Source: Delphinapterus leucas
Lineage: Eukaryota > Chordata > Mammalia > Artiodactyla > Monodontidae
Assembly: GCF_002288925.2 (NCBI RefSeq)
Contig: NW_022098069.1
Coordinates: 71,706,714-71,770,713 of the forward strand
Length of the DNA stretch: 64,000 nt
Direction: 5' to 3'
The position numbers and the translations under genes were made by a program. Of the stretch, positions 1 to 11,440 are shown piece by piece; the first letter of the stretch is position 1, and the number at the start of each line of letters is the position of its first letter. The notes under the pieces were generated by a model, which saw only the letters and a list, made by a program, of their open reading frames with translations, searched no databases and was not told where the DNA came from.

Positions 1-129
1 AGTGAACTTGATTTATAAATGACTGTGTTCTGACTGCTCCACCTACTGGCCATTCTCCCATCTCTCTCCTCTCCTTCGGCCTCCCTAAAACACAACAGTA
101 CTGAAATTAGACCAGTGAATAACCCTACA

Positions 130-1890
130 ATTACCTTTAAATGTTCAAGTGAAAGGAAGAGTTGCATGTCTCTCACTTTAAATGAAAAGCTAGAAATGAT
201 TAAGCTTAGTGAGAAAAGCATGTCGAAAGGTGAGACAGACTGAAAGCTATCTATGCCTCTTGTGCCAAACACCCACATTGTAAATGCAAAGGCAAAGTTC
301 TTCAAGGAAATTAAAAGTGCTACTCCAGTGAATACACGAATAAGAAAGCAAAACAGACTTGTTGTTGATATAAAGTTTTTAATGGTCTGGATAGAAGATC
401 AAACCAGCCACAAATCTCCCTTAAGCCAAAGCCTAATCCAGAGCAAGGCCATAACTCTCTTCAATTCTATGAAGGCTGAGAGAGGTGAAGAAACTGCAGA
501 AGAAAAGTTTGAAGCTAGCAGAGGTTAGTTCATGAAGTTTAAGTAAAGAAGCTGTCTCCATAACATCGAAGTGCAAGGTGAAGCAGCAAGTGCTGATGCA
601 GAAGCTGCAGCAAGTTATCTAGAAGATCTAGCCGAGATAGTTAATGAATGTAGCTACAGTAAATGGCAGATTTCAAGATAGATGAAATAGCCTCATATTG
701 GAAAAAGATGCCATCCAGGACTTTCATAGCTAGAGAGGAGAAGTCAATGCCTGGCTTCAAAGATTCAAAGGACAGGATGACTCTTTTATTAGAGGCTAAT
801 GCAACTGGTGACTTTAAGTTGAAGCCAGTGCTCATTTACCATTACTGATATCCAAAATCTACTAATTTACTCTTAAATATGTTAAATCTGTTAATTCTCC
901 TCTGCCCATGCTCTATAAATGGAACAAGGAAGCCTGGATGACAGCACATCTGTTTTTAGCATGGTTTACTGAATATTTAAAGCCCACTGTTGAGACCTAC
1001 TGCTCAGACAAAAAAAGATTCCTTTCAAAATATTACTGCTCATTGACAATGCACCTGGTCACCCAAGAGCTCTGATGGAGATGTACAGTATTAATGTTGT
1101 TTTTATGCCTGCTAACAGAACATCCATTCTGCAGCCCATGAATCAAGGAGTCATTTAGATTCTCAGGTCTTATTATTTAAGAAATACATTTCATGAGGCT
1201 ATAGCTGCCATAGATAGTGATTCCTCTGATGAATCTAGACAAAGTCAATTGAAAACCTTCTGGAAAGGATTCACCATTATAGATGCCACTAAGAACATTT
1301 GCGATTCATGGGACAAGGTCAAAATGTCAACATTAACAGGACTTTGGAAGAATTTCAATCCAAACCTCATCCATGGATCACCTTGAGGGGTTCAAGACTT
1401 CACTGGAGGAAGTAACTTCAGCTGTGATGAGAATAACTAGAGAACTAAAATTAGAAGTGGAGACAAGATGTGACTGAATTGCTGCAATCTCATGACGAGT
1501 TGCTTCTTATGGATGAGCAAAGAAACCAGTTTCTTGAGATGGAATCTACTTCTGTTGAAGATGCTGTGAAGATTGTTGAAATGACAACAAATGATTTAGA
1601 ATATTATGTAAACTTAGTTGATAAAGCATTGTCATGTTTTGAGAGGATTGACTCCAATTTAGAAAGAAGTTCTACTGTGGGTAAAATGCTATCAAACAAG
1701 CATTGCATGCAAAGAAGAGTCAATTGATGTGTCAGACTTCACTGTTGTCCTATTTTTTAAAAATTGCCACAGTCATTCCTTCAGCAACCACCACTCTGAT
1801 CAATCAGCAGCCATCAACATGGGGGCAAGGCCCTCCACCAGCAAAACGATTAGGACTTGTTGAAGGCTCAGATATGCTTAGCATTTTTTA
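130..1890 (+). pseudogene. Tigger/pogo transposase remnant
   Basis: Remnant of a CENP-B-like helix-turn-helix plus DDE transposase. The expected start codon appears mutated (ATT at 130-132). Open pieces are 253-528, 663-848, 1470-1727 and 1703-1891, in three different frames, so there are several frameshifts. The stop at 526-528 (TAG) falls where the family has Trp. The first catalytic Asp region survives at 681-686 (Asp-Glu). The second, DNAPGHP, is readable at 1045-1065. At the third acidic site the codon at 1141-1143 is AAT (Asn) inside LQPMNQGV, where the family has Asp, and a TAG follows at 1156-1158. The C-terminal part (MTELLQSHDE, from 1470) is well kept. It cannot encode an active enzyme. 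Confidence 0.87.
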
Positions 1891-2020
1891 GCAATAAGAT
1901 ACTTAAAAATTAAGGTATGTACATTTTTAGACATAATGCTATTGCACACTCAGTATAGTGTACAGTATAGTATAAACATAACTTTTATATGCACTGGGAA
2001 ACAAAAACATTTGTGTGACT

Positions 2021-2234
2021 TTTTTTTTTTTTTTTTTTTTTTGCGGTACACAGGCCTCTCACTGTTGTGGCCTCTCCCGTTGCGGAACACAGGCTCCGGA
2101 CGCGCAGGCTCAGCGGCCATGGCTCGCGGGTCCAGCCGCTCCGCGGCATGTGGGATCTTCCCGGACCGGGGCACGAACCCGTGTGCCCTACATCGGCAGG
2201 TGGACTCTCAACCACAGCGCCACCCGGGAAGCCC
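2021..2234 (-). mobile_element. CHR-type SINE inserted in the Tigger element
   Basis: tRNA-derived cetartiodactyl SINE in antisense orientation: the poly(T) tract at 2021-2042 is its A-tail, and the tRNA-like head (complement of GGGCTTCCCGGGTGGCGC) is at the right end. A 9-bp target-site duplication, TGTGTGACT, is present at 2012-2020 and 2235-2243. Removing one duplication plus the SINE restores a continuous Tigger 3' end, so the SINE is younger than the transposon. It is the short CHR form abundant in cetaceans. Confidence 0.93.
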
Positions 2235-2334
2235 TGTGTGACTCTTTTAATTGTGGTAATCTGGAACTGAACCTGCAGTATCTGCAAGGTATGCCTATAT
2301 TAGTCGACAGGAATTAAAGCAAAACAAAAAAAAA

Positions 2335-2678
2335 AACCCAAAGCTATGTATCTCATAGATACAGAGAACAGATTAGTAGTTGCCAGAGGCGGGAGAGTGG
2401 GGATTGGGTTAAATGGGTAAAAGGAGTTAAAAGGTACAAATTTCCAGTTATAAAATAAGTAAGTCGTAGGGAAGTAATGTACAGCATGGTTACTGCAGTT
2501 AATAGTACTGGATTATGTATCTGAAAGTTCTTAGGAGAGGAGATCTTCAAAGTTCTCATTACAAGGGAAAAAATCTGAAACTATGTATCGTGACAGATAT
2601 GAACTAGACTTTTTATAGTATGTTTACACCTGAACCTAATATAATGTTATATGTTAATTATACCTCAATTTAAAAAAA
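2335..2678 (+). mobile_element. Old L1 (L1M group) 3' end
   Basis: Matches the 3' end of L1MA/L1MB-type LINEs: CATAGATACAGAGAACAGAT near 2355, the GTTGCCAGAGGCGGG block, then a closing TATACCTCAATT followed by a short A-run near 2671-2678. Only non-coding 3' sequence is present. Confidence 0.85.
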
Positions 2679-5600
2679 AGCTGTATCAAGTTGAGTATAT
2701 GGTAGACTTACTAGTGTTACTTGACACAACAAAAACCTGTTATCCTTTATTTATTTACTTGATGTATTTTTGAAATCTAACTGGTCCTTTAAGTCTGGAA
2801 TGATTGGGATAAGTAATAGAGGTACTCAAGTAAAGGAGCTTCCTGAAAATTGACTATTTGTGAACCAAATGTGGAGATTTCATTGACTTAAGTCTTCAGG
2901 GTATAATGAGAAAATTTGTGTCCTGGAAAAAGAAATGGAAATATATCAGTATCCTATCATGGAAGAATCAACAGACTTCTGTTTTTCTAGTTTTACTATA
3001 TCCTGGTCGCTCTTTTAGAAAATTAAATAATAATAGTACAAACAGACTGGAAAATTCTTAACCCTGTTATCAAAATGTGGAAAATTTCATCTGCAGTCAT
3101 CAAATCTCAGACTCATAGGTGCTCAACACTCAAAGGGACATTGAAAGCCATCTTATTATTCTCCCCTCTGGTGGAGATTTGGTTGAATGTTATGTAACCA
3201 TATATACTATTAAGTCTGTGCATTTGTGTGTCCTTTTCTCAGCACACTCTTCTAACATCGAAATCTGAGTCATGTTTTAAAGTTTCTAAACCGAGTTTTG
3301 TGTTTGTGGCATAGTGATTTTTCTCTCTGCTAATTTACAGAAACATTGTGCATCTACTTTAAGAACCTTTCTTTCCAGAAGGTCATTAGGATATCTCCTT
3401 TGTCTTGGTGGGACAAACCAAAAGTTTACTAAACTCTGTCGAATAAGCTAGTATCATCACATTCTTGTGCTGCTTTTTTCTGAGTTTGCACATGTAATTC
3501 CATAAAAACCAAAGAGAAAAATCCGTCCCTAGCACTTCAGTACTCTGATTATAATTCCACATAATTCCACTGATGCATTTGTCTTTAAAGGAGCTCAGCA
3601 CTCAAGATGCATAATTTGAATTGGCTTTGCTTAGAAATATGGTTCAAATGGTCAAGGAAGAATAAAACCAAAATCCAGACAATGAAATTTTATCCTGGCA
3701 CTGTATATTCTAACAACTATAGACTCTGAAATGAGGTTAGATATAAAATTCCACACAATGAGGAATGGCAACATACTAAATCTAAAGGAGGCCAATATCA
3801 AATTAGTATAGTATGTATTACAAAATGTGATCATTAATAATAACTTTCTGGCTTTAGTGTCTAAAAAAACCTTTAGCAACCATGATCGACTCCCAGTCCT
3901 TTAAAATATTTTTCAAACTGCTAAATTTGACAAGGCATTGCTCTGCTGACCATGTACAGTAAATAACCAAAAGCATGGAATGTATCATTGGAGGACCCAC
4001 TGTTGATGAAATCATCGTGATTTTTATAGCCTAGCTCACTTTTACAAGCAGAAGTGCTGCAAGGGTCAAAGCCCTGTTTCATGTCATATGGCAATTGAAC
4101 GAAGCTGGACACCCACCGTGAGACACTGAGGTGGCCAGCTGGCATGGTGGCAGCTCTGCCGTATTGTTTTGCCCACCCACACAGTGTGTTTTAAACCAGT
4201 AAATAAAGAACACAACAGTAGTTTTAGAAAATTACCAACTATAAACAATCAAATCATTAGATAAAAGTATTAGTAACAAAAAAAAAGAGAAAGAAATTAC
4301 ACATGAATCTTAAATATGCTGGAAGAATAAAACCTTTCCAAATGCAATAAATAGGCCAGAAAAAAAAAAATCTCTTCAAGTGCTATATGAGACAATACAG
4401 CCTTCTACATTCAAGTTTCAGCCAAGAAACTACAGAAGAGAACTAGATGTAACTACCAGTTTTAGCCATAATATTAACATGTAATACACTGTAGGATATC
4501 TTCAGTACCTTTCTTGGCATTCTAAAAAGTAAGCGCTCTGTGAAGTAGAACAGGCTATATGTTAAGGGGTCTGACATAGAACACTTATGTCATGCTCCAA
4601 TTTCAGAACCTAACACAAAACCCTGACATTCTGATAAATGAAAACTAGTGGGTAGTTGGGATAATTTAAATAGTTCGGACATCTCTAGTTGACACTTTCA
4701 CATGTTTAAAAATAAATCTAATTCTACTTGCAAAAGAACTACATTGTGTCTTCTAAATTGATTAATAGATGTATTAGTAATTGTTTTTATTCTTTGAATA
4801 ATAAAATAACTAAATTTATAAAGTTATTTTAACCAAAATAATAAACATGGGTTGAAAAAAAATTGCTTTGCGTTAGATTGGGGTGGGTCAATTACTCCCA
4901 TATAGAGATTGTATATTTTCTGTGAATTGTTTCTAGAAAATTTCACAGGTAAGAGATAATTTTTAAAATGTTGTTTTTTTCACATAAAGAACTCGGGTGC
5001 TCTGCAACTTTAAGTTCCATTTACTCTATTGTTCAGCAACCACTGTTTACTTTTCATTTGTGGGGTATTTCGTACATATCTCTGCATGATATTTCTGGGG
5101 CTTACTTTGTAAAGTATCTGCAAGTTTGTCACATGAGTTAGAAATTGTGATTCCTAGTGAATGCATGTAATCACCAAGACAAGAGATAATCAAAGAAAAT
5201 ATTATTTTAAAATAGGCCAGATTCTACTACAAGAGTAAATTATTGACTCTTTAGCCCTGTTTTGAGGTTTTATAGATAGCTTTAAGAGCTCAGTGAGCCC
5301 TCTTCAGTCCAGCCCACCTTCCTTCAGAGCTGCAAATAATCAAGTTTAGATTTTTTTTTTTTTCAACAACAGCAGCAACCATGCAAAATTGCAAGTTGTG
5401 AGGATTGAAGAAGGGGGAGAAAGAGGGTAGAGCAAATTTGTCTTCTATTAGCACATTTTGACTACAATTAGCATGTTAACATGATTTCCTTTTATCCAGT
5501 TACCTTCTAAAGGTATTGAAATTGCCCCACCTCCCTCCAAGTGAGGCTGAGATTCTGAATTCCCACAGATACAACCTTGGAATCTGCCTTCAGCTATAGT

Positions 5601-6049
5601 TGGAGACAAAGGAGAAAGTGAAATTGACTTCTAGGTGATGCGACTTGAGGAAGAAAAGAATAGGTTGAAATAGTCAATGTTTGTGGGGAAAAGCACTGTT
5701 TGCTGAGACATCATAAGTAAGAGGACAAGAAGGTGGCATGTAGCAAATTTTCCTGGGAAAAGGTTCACAGGGAACTGGAGATTTTGTGGTGTGCTACTTC
5801 AGGGTTTAAAGAAATATTTCTTAAATATACAAATTCAGGACTGATGATCAAAAATGAAACAGAGGGACTGAAATATTGCCTGAGTATGAGACTACACGAA
5901 GCTGAGATGCAAGGTGAACTTGATACAGAAGAAAAATTTCTGGTCGTTAGCCCACAAGGGTGTACTGAACTCGACCCATCTGAGAGCAAACGTGAGGGTA
6001 GGCATGCAAGGAAGGTTTGGCCTCTGTGTAGGGTGGCCTCAGCTTGGTC
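2679..6049. other. Unassigned AT-rich sequence, no gene
   Basis: I see no coding gene, RNA gene or repeat I can name. Open frames are short (75 codons or fewer) and carry no recognisable motif. A poly(T) run lies near 5350. A minus-strand frame at 3921-4145 begins after a CCACC-ATG context but matches nothing I recognise. The 128-codon frame starting at 5733 has no domain and runs into a MIR-like segment. Confidence 0.5.
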
Positions 6050-6180
6050 ATGTGGAATGAGAGCGCTGAAAATAGAGCTGGGAAATCTGAATTTTAATCC
6101 AGATTTTTTAATTATCTAGAAAATAATTTGGAAAATTACATCACTGGGATGATGTTTCATCATCTGGAAATATTATGTCA
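6050..6180 (+). repeat. MIR SINE fragment
   Basis: Diverged match to the MIR consensus in the order expected on the plus strand: GAGCTGGGAAATCTGAATT, TTAATCCAGAT, the lost-CpG core, then TTTCATCATCTGGAAATA corresponding to the usual 'cagtttcctcatctgtaaaat' end. Heavily mutated; boundaries approximate. Confidence 0.5.
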
Positions 6181-6718
6181 AAAATACTAAGGCATATTCA
6201 GTTCCTAAATTCAGTGTCAGTAAAATGGGGTGGAGTGAAGGAGAGGAGCCGCGATATGAATATTACCAGCTCCACAGTACTGCTTAGGTAAATTGCATAT
6301 TTTGTGTATATTTACCACCTTTAAATGACTTCATCAATGATGTCATATGTTGATTGGATTTAATCTGTATTGTTTTAAAACTCTCCTTTTCTACCACCCC
6401 AGTGAAAGCAAAGAGTACATTTTTTAACTGTATAACATTTGAAAGTGGGCATTTTTTCTTCCTTTTGTGATACATATCCTTAAGTGGTTTAAAACAATCA
6501 TTAGTTCTGATTTATGTCTTGTATATACAGAAAGTAAACTATTCTCTCACTGTAGTAGTTTCCAAGATACCATTTTATAAATGACAGAGTATCTAGTTAA
6601 CAAAAGAAACTGAAGTCATTAATAAGGAAAACTGCTTTTCTGGAAACCAAACATCTGAACAGCTAAGCTCAGAATAGAAATAAGCAATTTAAAGGTTTAT
6701 GGTAAGGCCAATATGTTA

Positions 6719-6985
6719 CTGTGACACCACTGGAGGTACATATGTTGAACTTAATTTTTCCCCTGGGACAGGGAATCACCTGCAGAGGGAACCCATCAGT
6801 CTGGGGTGTAGACTAGGAAGGAGAGAAGACAGAAAGAATGTTCTCTCTCATTTAAGAGTGGGAGCTAAGAGCTGATCCCTTAGCCATTACAGAAAGATCC
6901 TGTCCCTAAATAAAACTTTTGATACTCTGCAGTCTATGGCCTCTGAATTCCTTATTCAGGGTCTTCCTTTTGGGGTACACTTGCA
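6719..6985 (+). repeat. Possible old solo LTR
   Basis: The segment starts TGTGACACC, has an AATAAAA polyadenylation-type signal near 6908, and ends near ACTTGCA, so it has the TG...CA layout of an LTR. I cannot match it to a named family, and no target-site duplication is evident. Low confidence. Confidence 0.22.
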
Positions 6986-9690
6986 GGGTTTTTTACCTAG
7001 GGAAGAATAGCTTTCTAGTATAAAGAATGACTTCACATGACTTGCTGTAATTGTGAATGAGCTAATCAAAATCTTAGGATTAAAAAAAAAACATAAAAAT
7101 AAACTTAGAGTAGTCATCTTCATTTTTCAGTTACTTCCTGCCAGGTTCCAGTAATCATATTAAACTCAAGGGGCAAAAATGTTATTAAGTAGGCTTAAAA
7201 ATTATTTGCAGGAAAAACCCTGGTATGTATAATCTATAAAACAATGCCTCACAGAGCAGATTACTATAAGAGCATTGATTTTTTAAATATTTTGATTATT
7301 GGAGAAAGTACAATTATAGCTGTATATTGCTCATCTGATCAACTGACTGAAACAATAGGATAAATACTTTATTTACTTGATAACATGTTTTTTCTAAATC
7401 ATTTATATTTTCCCACAATTATAAGTGGAAAGTATTAATAATGAAAACAACATGAAGTTGAGATATCTAAGGAGTATTTTTTACACGTGATTATACTTCT
7501 GTTCTTGTTTTTAAACCCAAATTTAGAAAATGGTTATACCTCAAGCACTTTTTTTTTTCATGTTCTCCTATTTTAGATGTAGTTAGTTTTCCCCTCTGGC
7601 ATGACATTGTAGCTATGGAAGCATGTCAGGTACTAAAGGAAATAGCTGCAGAGAATAAAAGTCTTAGACTTTTAAATACTATGAAAATGCTTAACTACTC
7701 AATTTGTCCTCAGAAGTGAGATTTTTAGTTATAATATTTTGAAAGAAAATTTACTGAACAAATATGAGATGATCCAAATGTTTTATAATTTTAAGAACAA
7801 CCTCAAATTAGTAATGCAAATGAAGGTACTTGGGATAATTATTTTTCAAACTAATAATCATTTTACAGAAAATCACACATATTTCTATTGCTTTGTACTA
7901 ATGTATCTTTTAAAATTGCCACAAAATTAGTCTTCTAGGGATGGTGGTGGCAGTGATATTTCTTTTAGTGGTGATGACTAAGGTGATTTTTCAAGTAATA
8001 GAATTTAAAACATCACTGAATACATTAGCATCTTGCTATATCCTTACTTATTGGTGGATGAAACTCTCAGGAATCTATAAAATACAGAGTCATAGATACC
8101 ATTAAAATTTGGATAACTCAAAGAACATGTCAGTGAGCACTGTACATTTCATTATTCATTATTCTATATAGAATGTAAGTAATAACGTTCTGGAGTGTAC
8201 GCATCAAAGATGATAAGGCCAGACCCTTAGGCTTTATACCTCAAAGATGTGAGCTGCCCTGGGAAGGGAGTGTCCTCAGGGGGTGGCTCCTTGCAACTGA
8301 GACAGATCCTGAGGAAGTTGCTGACAGGTAGAGGCTGTCTGCTGACAGTTCTCTTTGCCCTTAGGCAGAGTCCTACCTTGAATTGGGATCTGGGAAGTGC
8401 ATTTACACATCTGTCACAAGGGTGGTAACACTAGAGAGTGTAGAAAGAGGTCAGATTCTGGATATGTTTTAAAGGTAGGGCTGATATAATTTCCTGATGG
8501 ATTAGAAGTGTGCAGTGAGAAAAGTAGTTAACAGGAAGGTCCCTAGATTAGGTATTTTTACCAAACTAAATGCATGAAGAGTGAATTTTTTTTTTCTTTT
8601 AGGAGTACATTTGGAGATTGGAGAAACGAAAAATTTTGTTTGGAGCATATTAAGTTTGAGCTGTGTATTCAACATCTCATGCAAATGTCAATTGTAGATT
8701 TAGATGTGTGAGGTTAGTCGGGAGATTGGGGGTGGAAATGTAAATCTGGACATTTTTACAGTTATATGGTTGGACAGGAGTGAGGGTTAAGATAAGACAA
8801 GAAAGTCAAAAAAGAAGCAACACTTAGAGTTAATCCAAAATTTAAACGTTGGCGTGATGAAGAGGATCCAGAAAGGAGATTAGAAAAAATTTCTAGTGAG
8901 GTGATGCAGAGCAAGAGAAGGAGTAAACTGAAGAAGGTATTTCAGGTTTGGAAGATAGAGATCAAGATGTTTCCAAATCACTGAATCTAAGTTTTTTCAT
9001 GTTATGATGGAAAAACTCTCCCTTGATTAACAAGGAGTACAGCTGATTTAAATAGTGCAGTGTTGTCGAAGTACAACATTTTCTCTATAAAAATGAATGA
9101 CTAAGCAATAACCGTTGGCTTTCACAAAGTTGTATTTAACTATAAAGATGCTTTTGGAAGTGAAATATGAATTAACTCTGACAAAAAAAGAGAGTTTAAT
9201 ATGCTTAACTGTGATGATTGCCTAGAAAAACATTCCAAATCCAGTCAAAATTAGCATTCTTCTAAATACACAAAAGCTATGTTCTCTGCATAAGCTTCTG
9301 CTTGGTCAGTAGCTAATTTTACATGAATGTCTTGCTTATGAAGGAAGTTTTGGGGATTGATATAACTAAAAGATAGTGTTAGCTTAGGTTTTCCTTTTTT
9401 GCTTTCCTTTTGTTGTGTTAACTGCATTTGTAAAACTGACTCTCGAAACAAACTTGTAGATATATTTAAATGATTTTTAAAATAATAAATTATTTTAAAG
9501 TTTATTTACATAAAAAATGAAAATGAACATGAAACCCGTTTGAGACTGTCAAGAGAACTTAAGCTTTGTTGCAAACATATTAAATATATGCCCATTCAGC
9601 ACTTGGGCAAATGTTATAATGCAGTTTTATCACTCTAAACAATTAGTATTGTCTTAGATAGACTGAAAATACAGTAGCAGGCTACATTTG
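6986..9690. other. Unassigned sequence, no gene
   Basis: No supported gene. Scattered A/T runs occur, and there is a somewhat GC-richer stretch at 8215-8420 with no open frame of note and no family I can name. All open frames are 66 codons or shorter. Confidence 0.5.
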
Positions 9691-9698
9691 GACCAAAT

Positions 9699-9854
9699 TT
9701 TTTATTTTATTTTATTTTATTTTGGAATTTTATTTTGTCTTTTTTATACAGCAGGTTCTTACTAGTTATCTATTTTATACATATTAGTGTATATATGTCA
9801 ATCCCAATCTCCCAATTCATCCCACCACCACCAACCGCCCCCCCGCCTTCCCCA
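9699..9854 (-). mobile_element. 5'-truncated L1, 3'UTR only
   Basis: Antisense copy of the artiodactyl/cetacean L1 3' end. The T-rich (ATTTT)n tract is the A-tail, followed by TTTATACAGCAGGTTCTTA, GTATATATGTCAATCCCAA and the CCCACCACCACC run. An 8-bp duplication GACCAAAT flanks it at 9691-9698 and 9855-9862, consistent with retroposition of a fragment of roughly 155 bp. Confidence 0.88.
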
Positions 9855-9862
9855 GACCAAAT

Positions 9863-11254
9863 AATTTTAAATGTGAAACTAACATGTGATAAAAAATAAT
9901 GAAAAACTATTTTGTTTATTTAAGAAAAAAACCTCAACTATATAGTATTTATTGGCCATTAGTTTGTTTGCCTATCTGCAAGGATATAATTAAAGTTAGT
10001 ATAATTTACTCTTTCCATGCTAATATTTGGATTTAATATTCTTGAAATTTATTTTTTTAAATCCCCATATAAAATTAGGTTCTAATTCTTATTCTTTCAG
10101 TAACATAATATTTATTAAAAAGAAGTCTTTATTATGAGGAACAGTGTTATATGTTAATTTCTGTATGACCACATGTACCCTGGAAAAATTTTCAAATTAA
10201 AATATTTATTTAAGTAAACCAAAATTATATTTGGGTACATTCAATCAGACTAACATTTGTTTCTGGTGGAAATACTTGTTTAAGTTTCAATTTGTTAAAG
10301 GTTGTTTCAATCACAGTGTTGTTTACTTTTAAGACATTGAGGATAATATGAAATTTTTGTAATTTGCAAAGACATATTGCAAGTTAAAATGTAGTTTACC
10401 CATGAAATAACCTTGACATGATTGGAATTTATTTTAAATTGTGAAAATGGTGAAACCCTGCCAGAACTCATTAAGTAAGGTCCAAAAATTCAACTGTACA
10501 AAATGTGGTATAGTGATATTGCAATGTTAACAACAACAACAACAAAATACATTTTTTAGTTAGTCTTCCAGTGACTACATGGTAAAGGAAAAGAGAAAAC
10601 ATTGCATTTATTTGTTTTTATTTATTAGGCCAACTGGGAAAAGGACTGATTGTTACAAAAAAAAAAAAGAAGTAACAAAAAAATGCACCCTATACTGAGC
10701 TAAGAAAGACTGAAATGATCATGAGACTCATTTGCTAACACTTCCTTCTGTCACCCCATCATTAAGAAGAAATTAGCTTTCCCCCACCCTGCCCCTTTTG
10801 GAGAACTTGGGCAGGCCAGAGCACTGGCATTATTCACCAGTACCACATAATCTGTATTTTACTGTGGGGGGCTTACTGTAATTTGAAATACCATCTACTT
10901 CAACAGTCTTTGTTTCTTTGTACACTCATCATCTTGTTTATTGGCAAGGTTTATTTAGTTGATCTGACTGGCTAGTGGATTATAATATCCACTACCTCAT
11001 TGCCTTCCAGACTGTTGATTAACAAGAAAGGTCTTTCCAACTAAAGGATAGCCTTTCTGAAAAGAACCTAAATGGAGTTGTACTTCTCTAAGGAAAATTC
11101 TAAACACATTGTGTGTGTTTGTTTTTTCATCATTCCCAGGGTATGGAAAACTGCATGTTTTATTAAAACTTTGTTTTGTTAAGAAGCAAGTGTTGTTTGC
11201 AATATTTTATTTAAAAATTAGAGTGCTATCCCAACCCACAATTTATTTCTACAT
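9863..11254. other. Unassigned sequence, no gene
   Basis: No supported gene or named repeat. A short (CAA)n run lies at about 10531-10545 and an A-run at 10657-10668. The block 10740-11060 is complex sequence without repeat character but carries no open frame. Confidence 0.45.
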
Positions 11255-11440
11255 TTACTTTTTCTTCAACATATACTGGGGCCTATGGTAGCTAATGAAG
11301 ATACAAATATGAATAATTCACAGCCTTTGTGCCCAAGCTGCCCATAGTCTAGTGGCAGTGAAAAACAAAGAAAAATTGTAACAAGTGTGATACAGGCTAT
11401 AAAGGAATACTCACAAGAGTCAGTAGTGCCACTAAGGAGC
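11255..11440 (-). repeat. L2 LINE 3'-end fragment, antisense
   Basis: Resembles the reverse complement of the L2 3' end: GGGGCCTATGGTAGCTAATGAAGATACAAATATGAA followed at about 11345 by CATAGTCTAGTGGCAGTG, matching the family's 'cttacattctagtgggggag' block. Strongly diverged. Confidence 0.42.

Larger units (their letters stand above)
1..2297 (+). mobile_element. Tigger1-type DNA transposon, 5' end outside the window
   Basis: Old cut-and-paste element of the Tc1/mariner-pogo (Tigger) group. Sequence from base 1 follows the Tigger1 5' leader, so the left terminal repeat lies beyond the window edge. The right end is visible: the last bases before 2298 read AAGGTATGCCTA, a decayed copy of the Tigger terminal inverted repeat, and are followed by TA, the target dinucleotide of this superfamily. 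A CHR SINE (2021-2234) splits the 3' non-coding part. The coding part is broken (see the pseudogene entry), so this is a fossil. Family assignment rests on recognising the transposase blocks and the 3' end; the subfamily is tentative. Confidence 0.88.

Noticed and set aside
5733..6119. 128-codon frame
   Set aside because: No recognisable motif, ends in a MIR-like segment, and no gene context.
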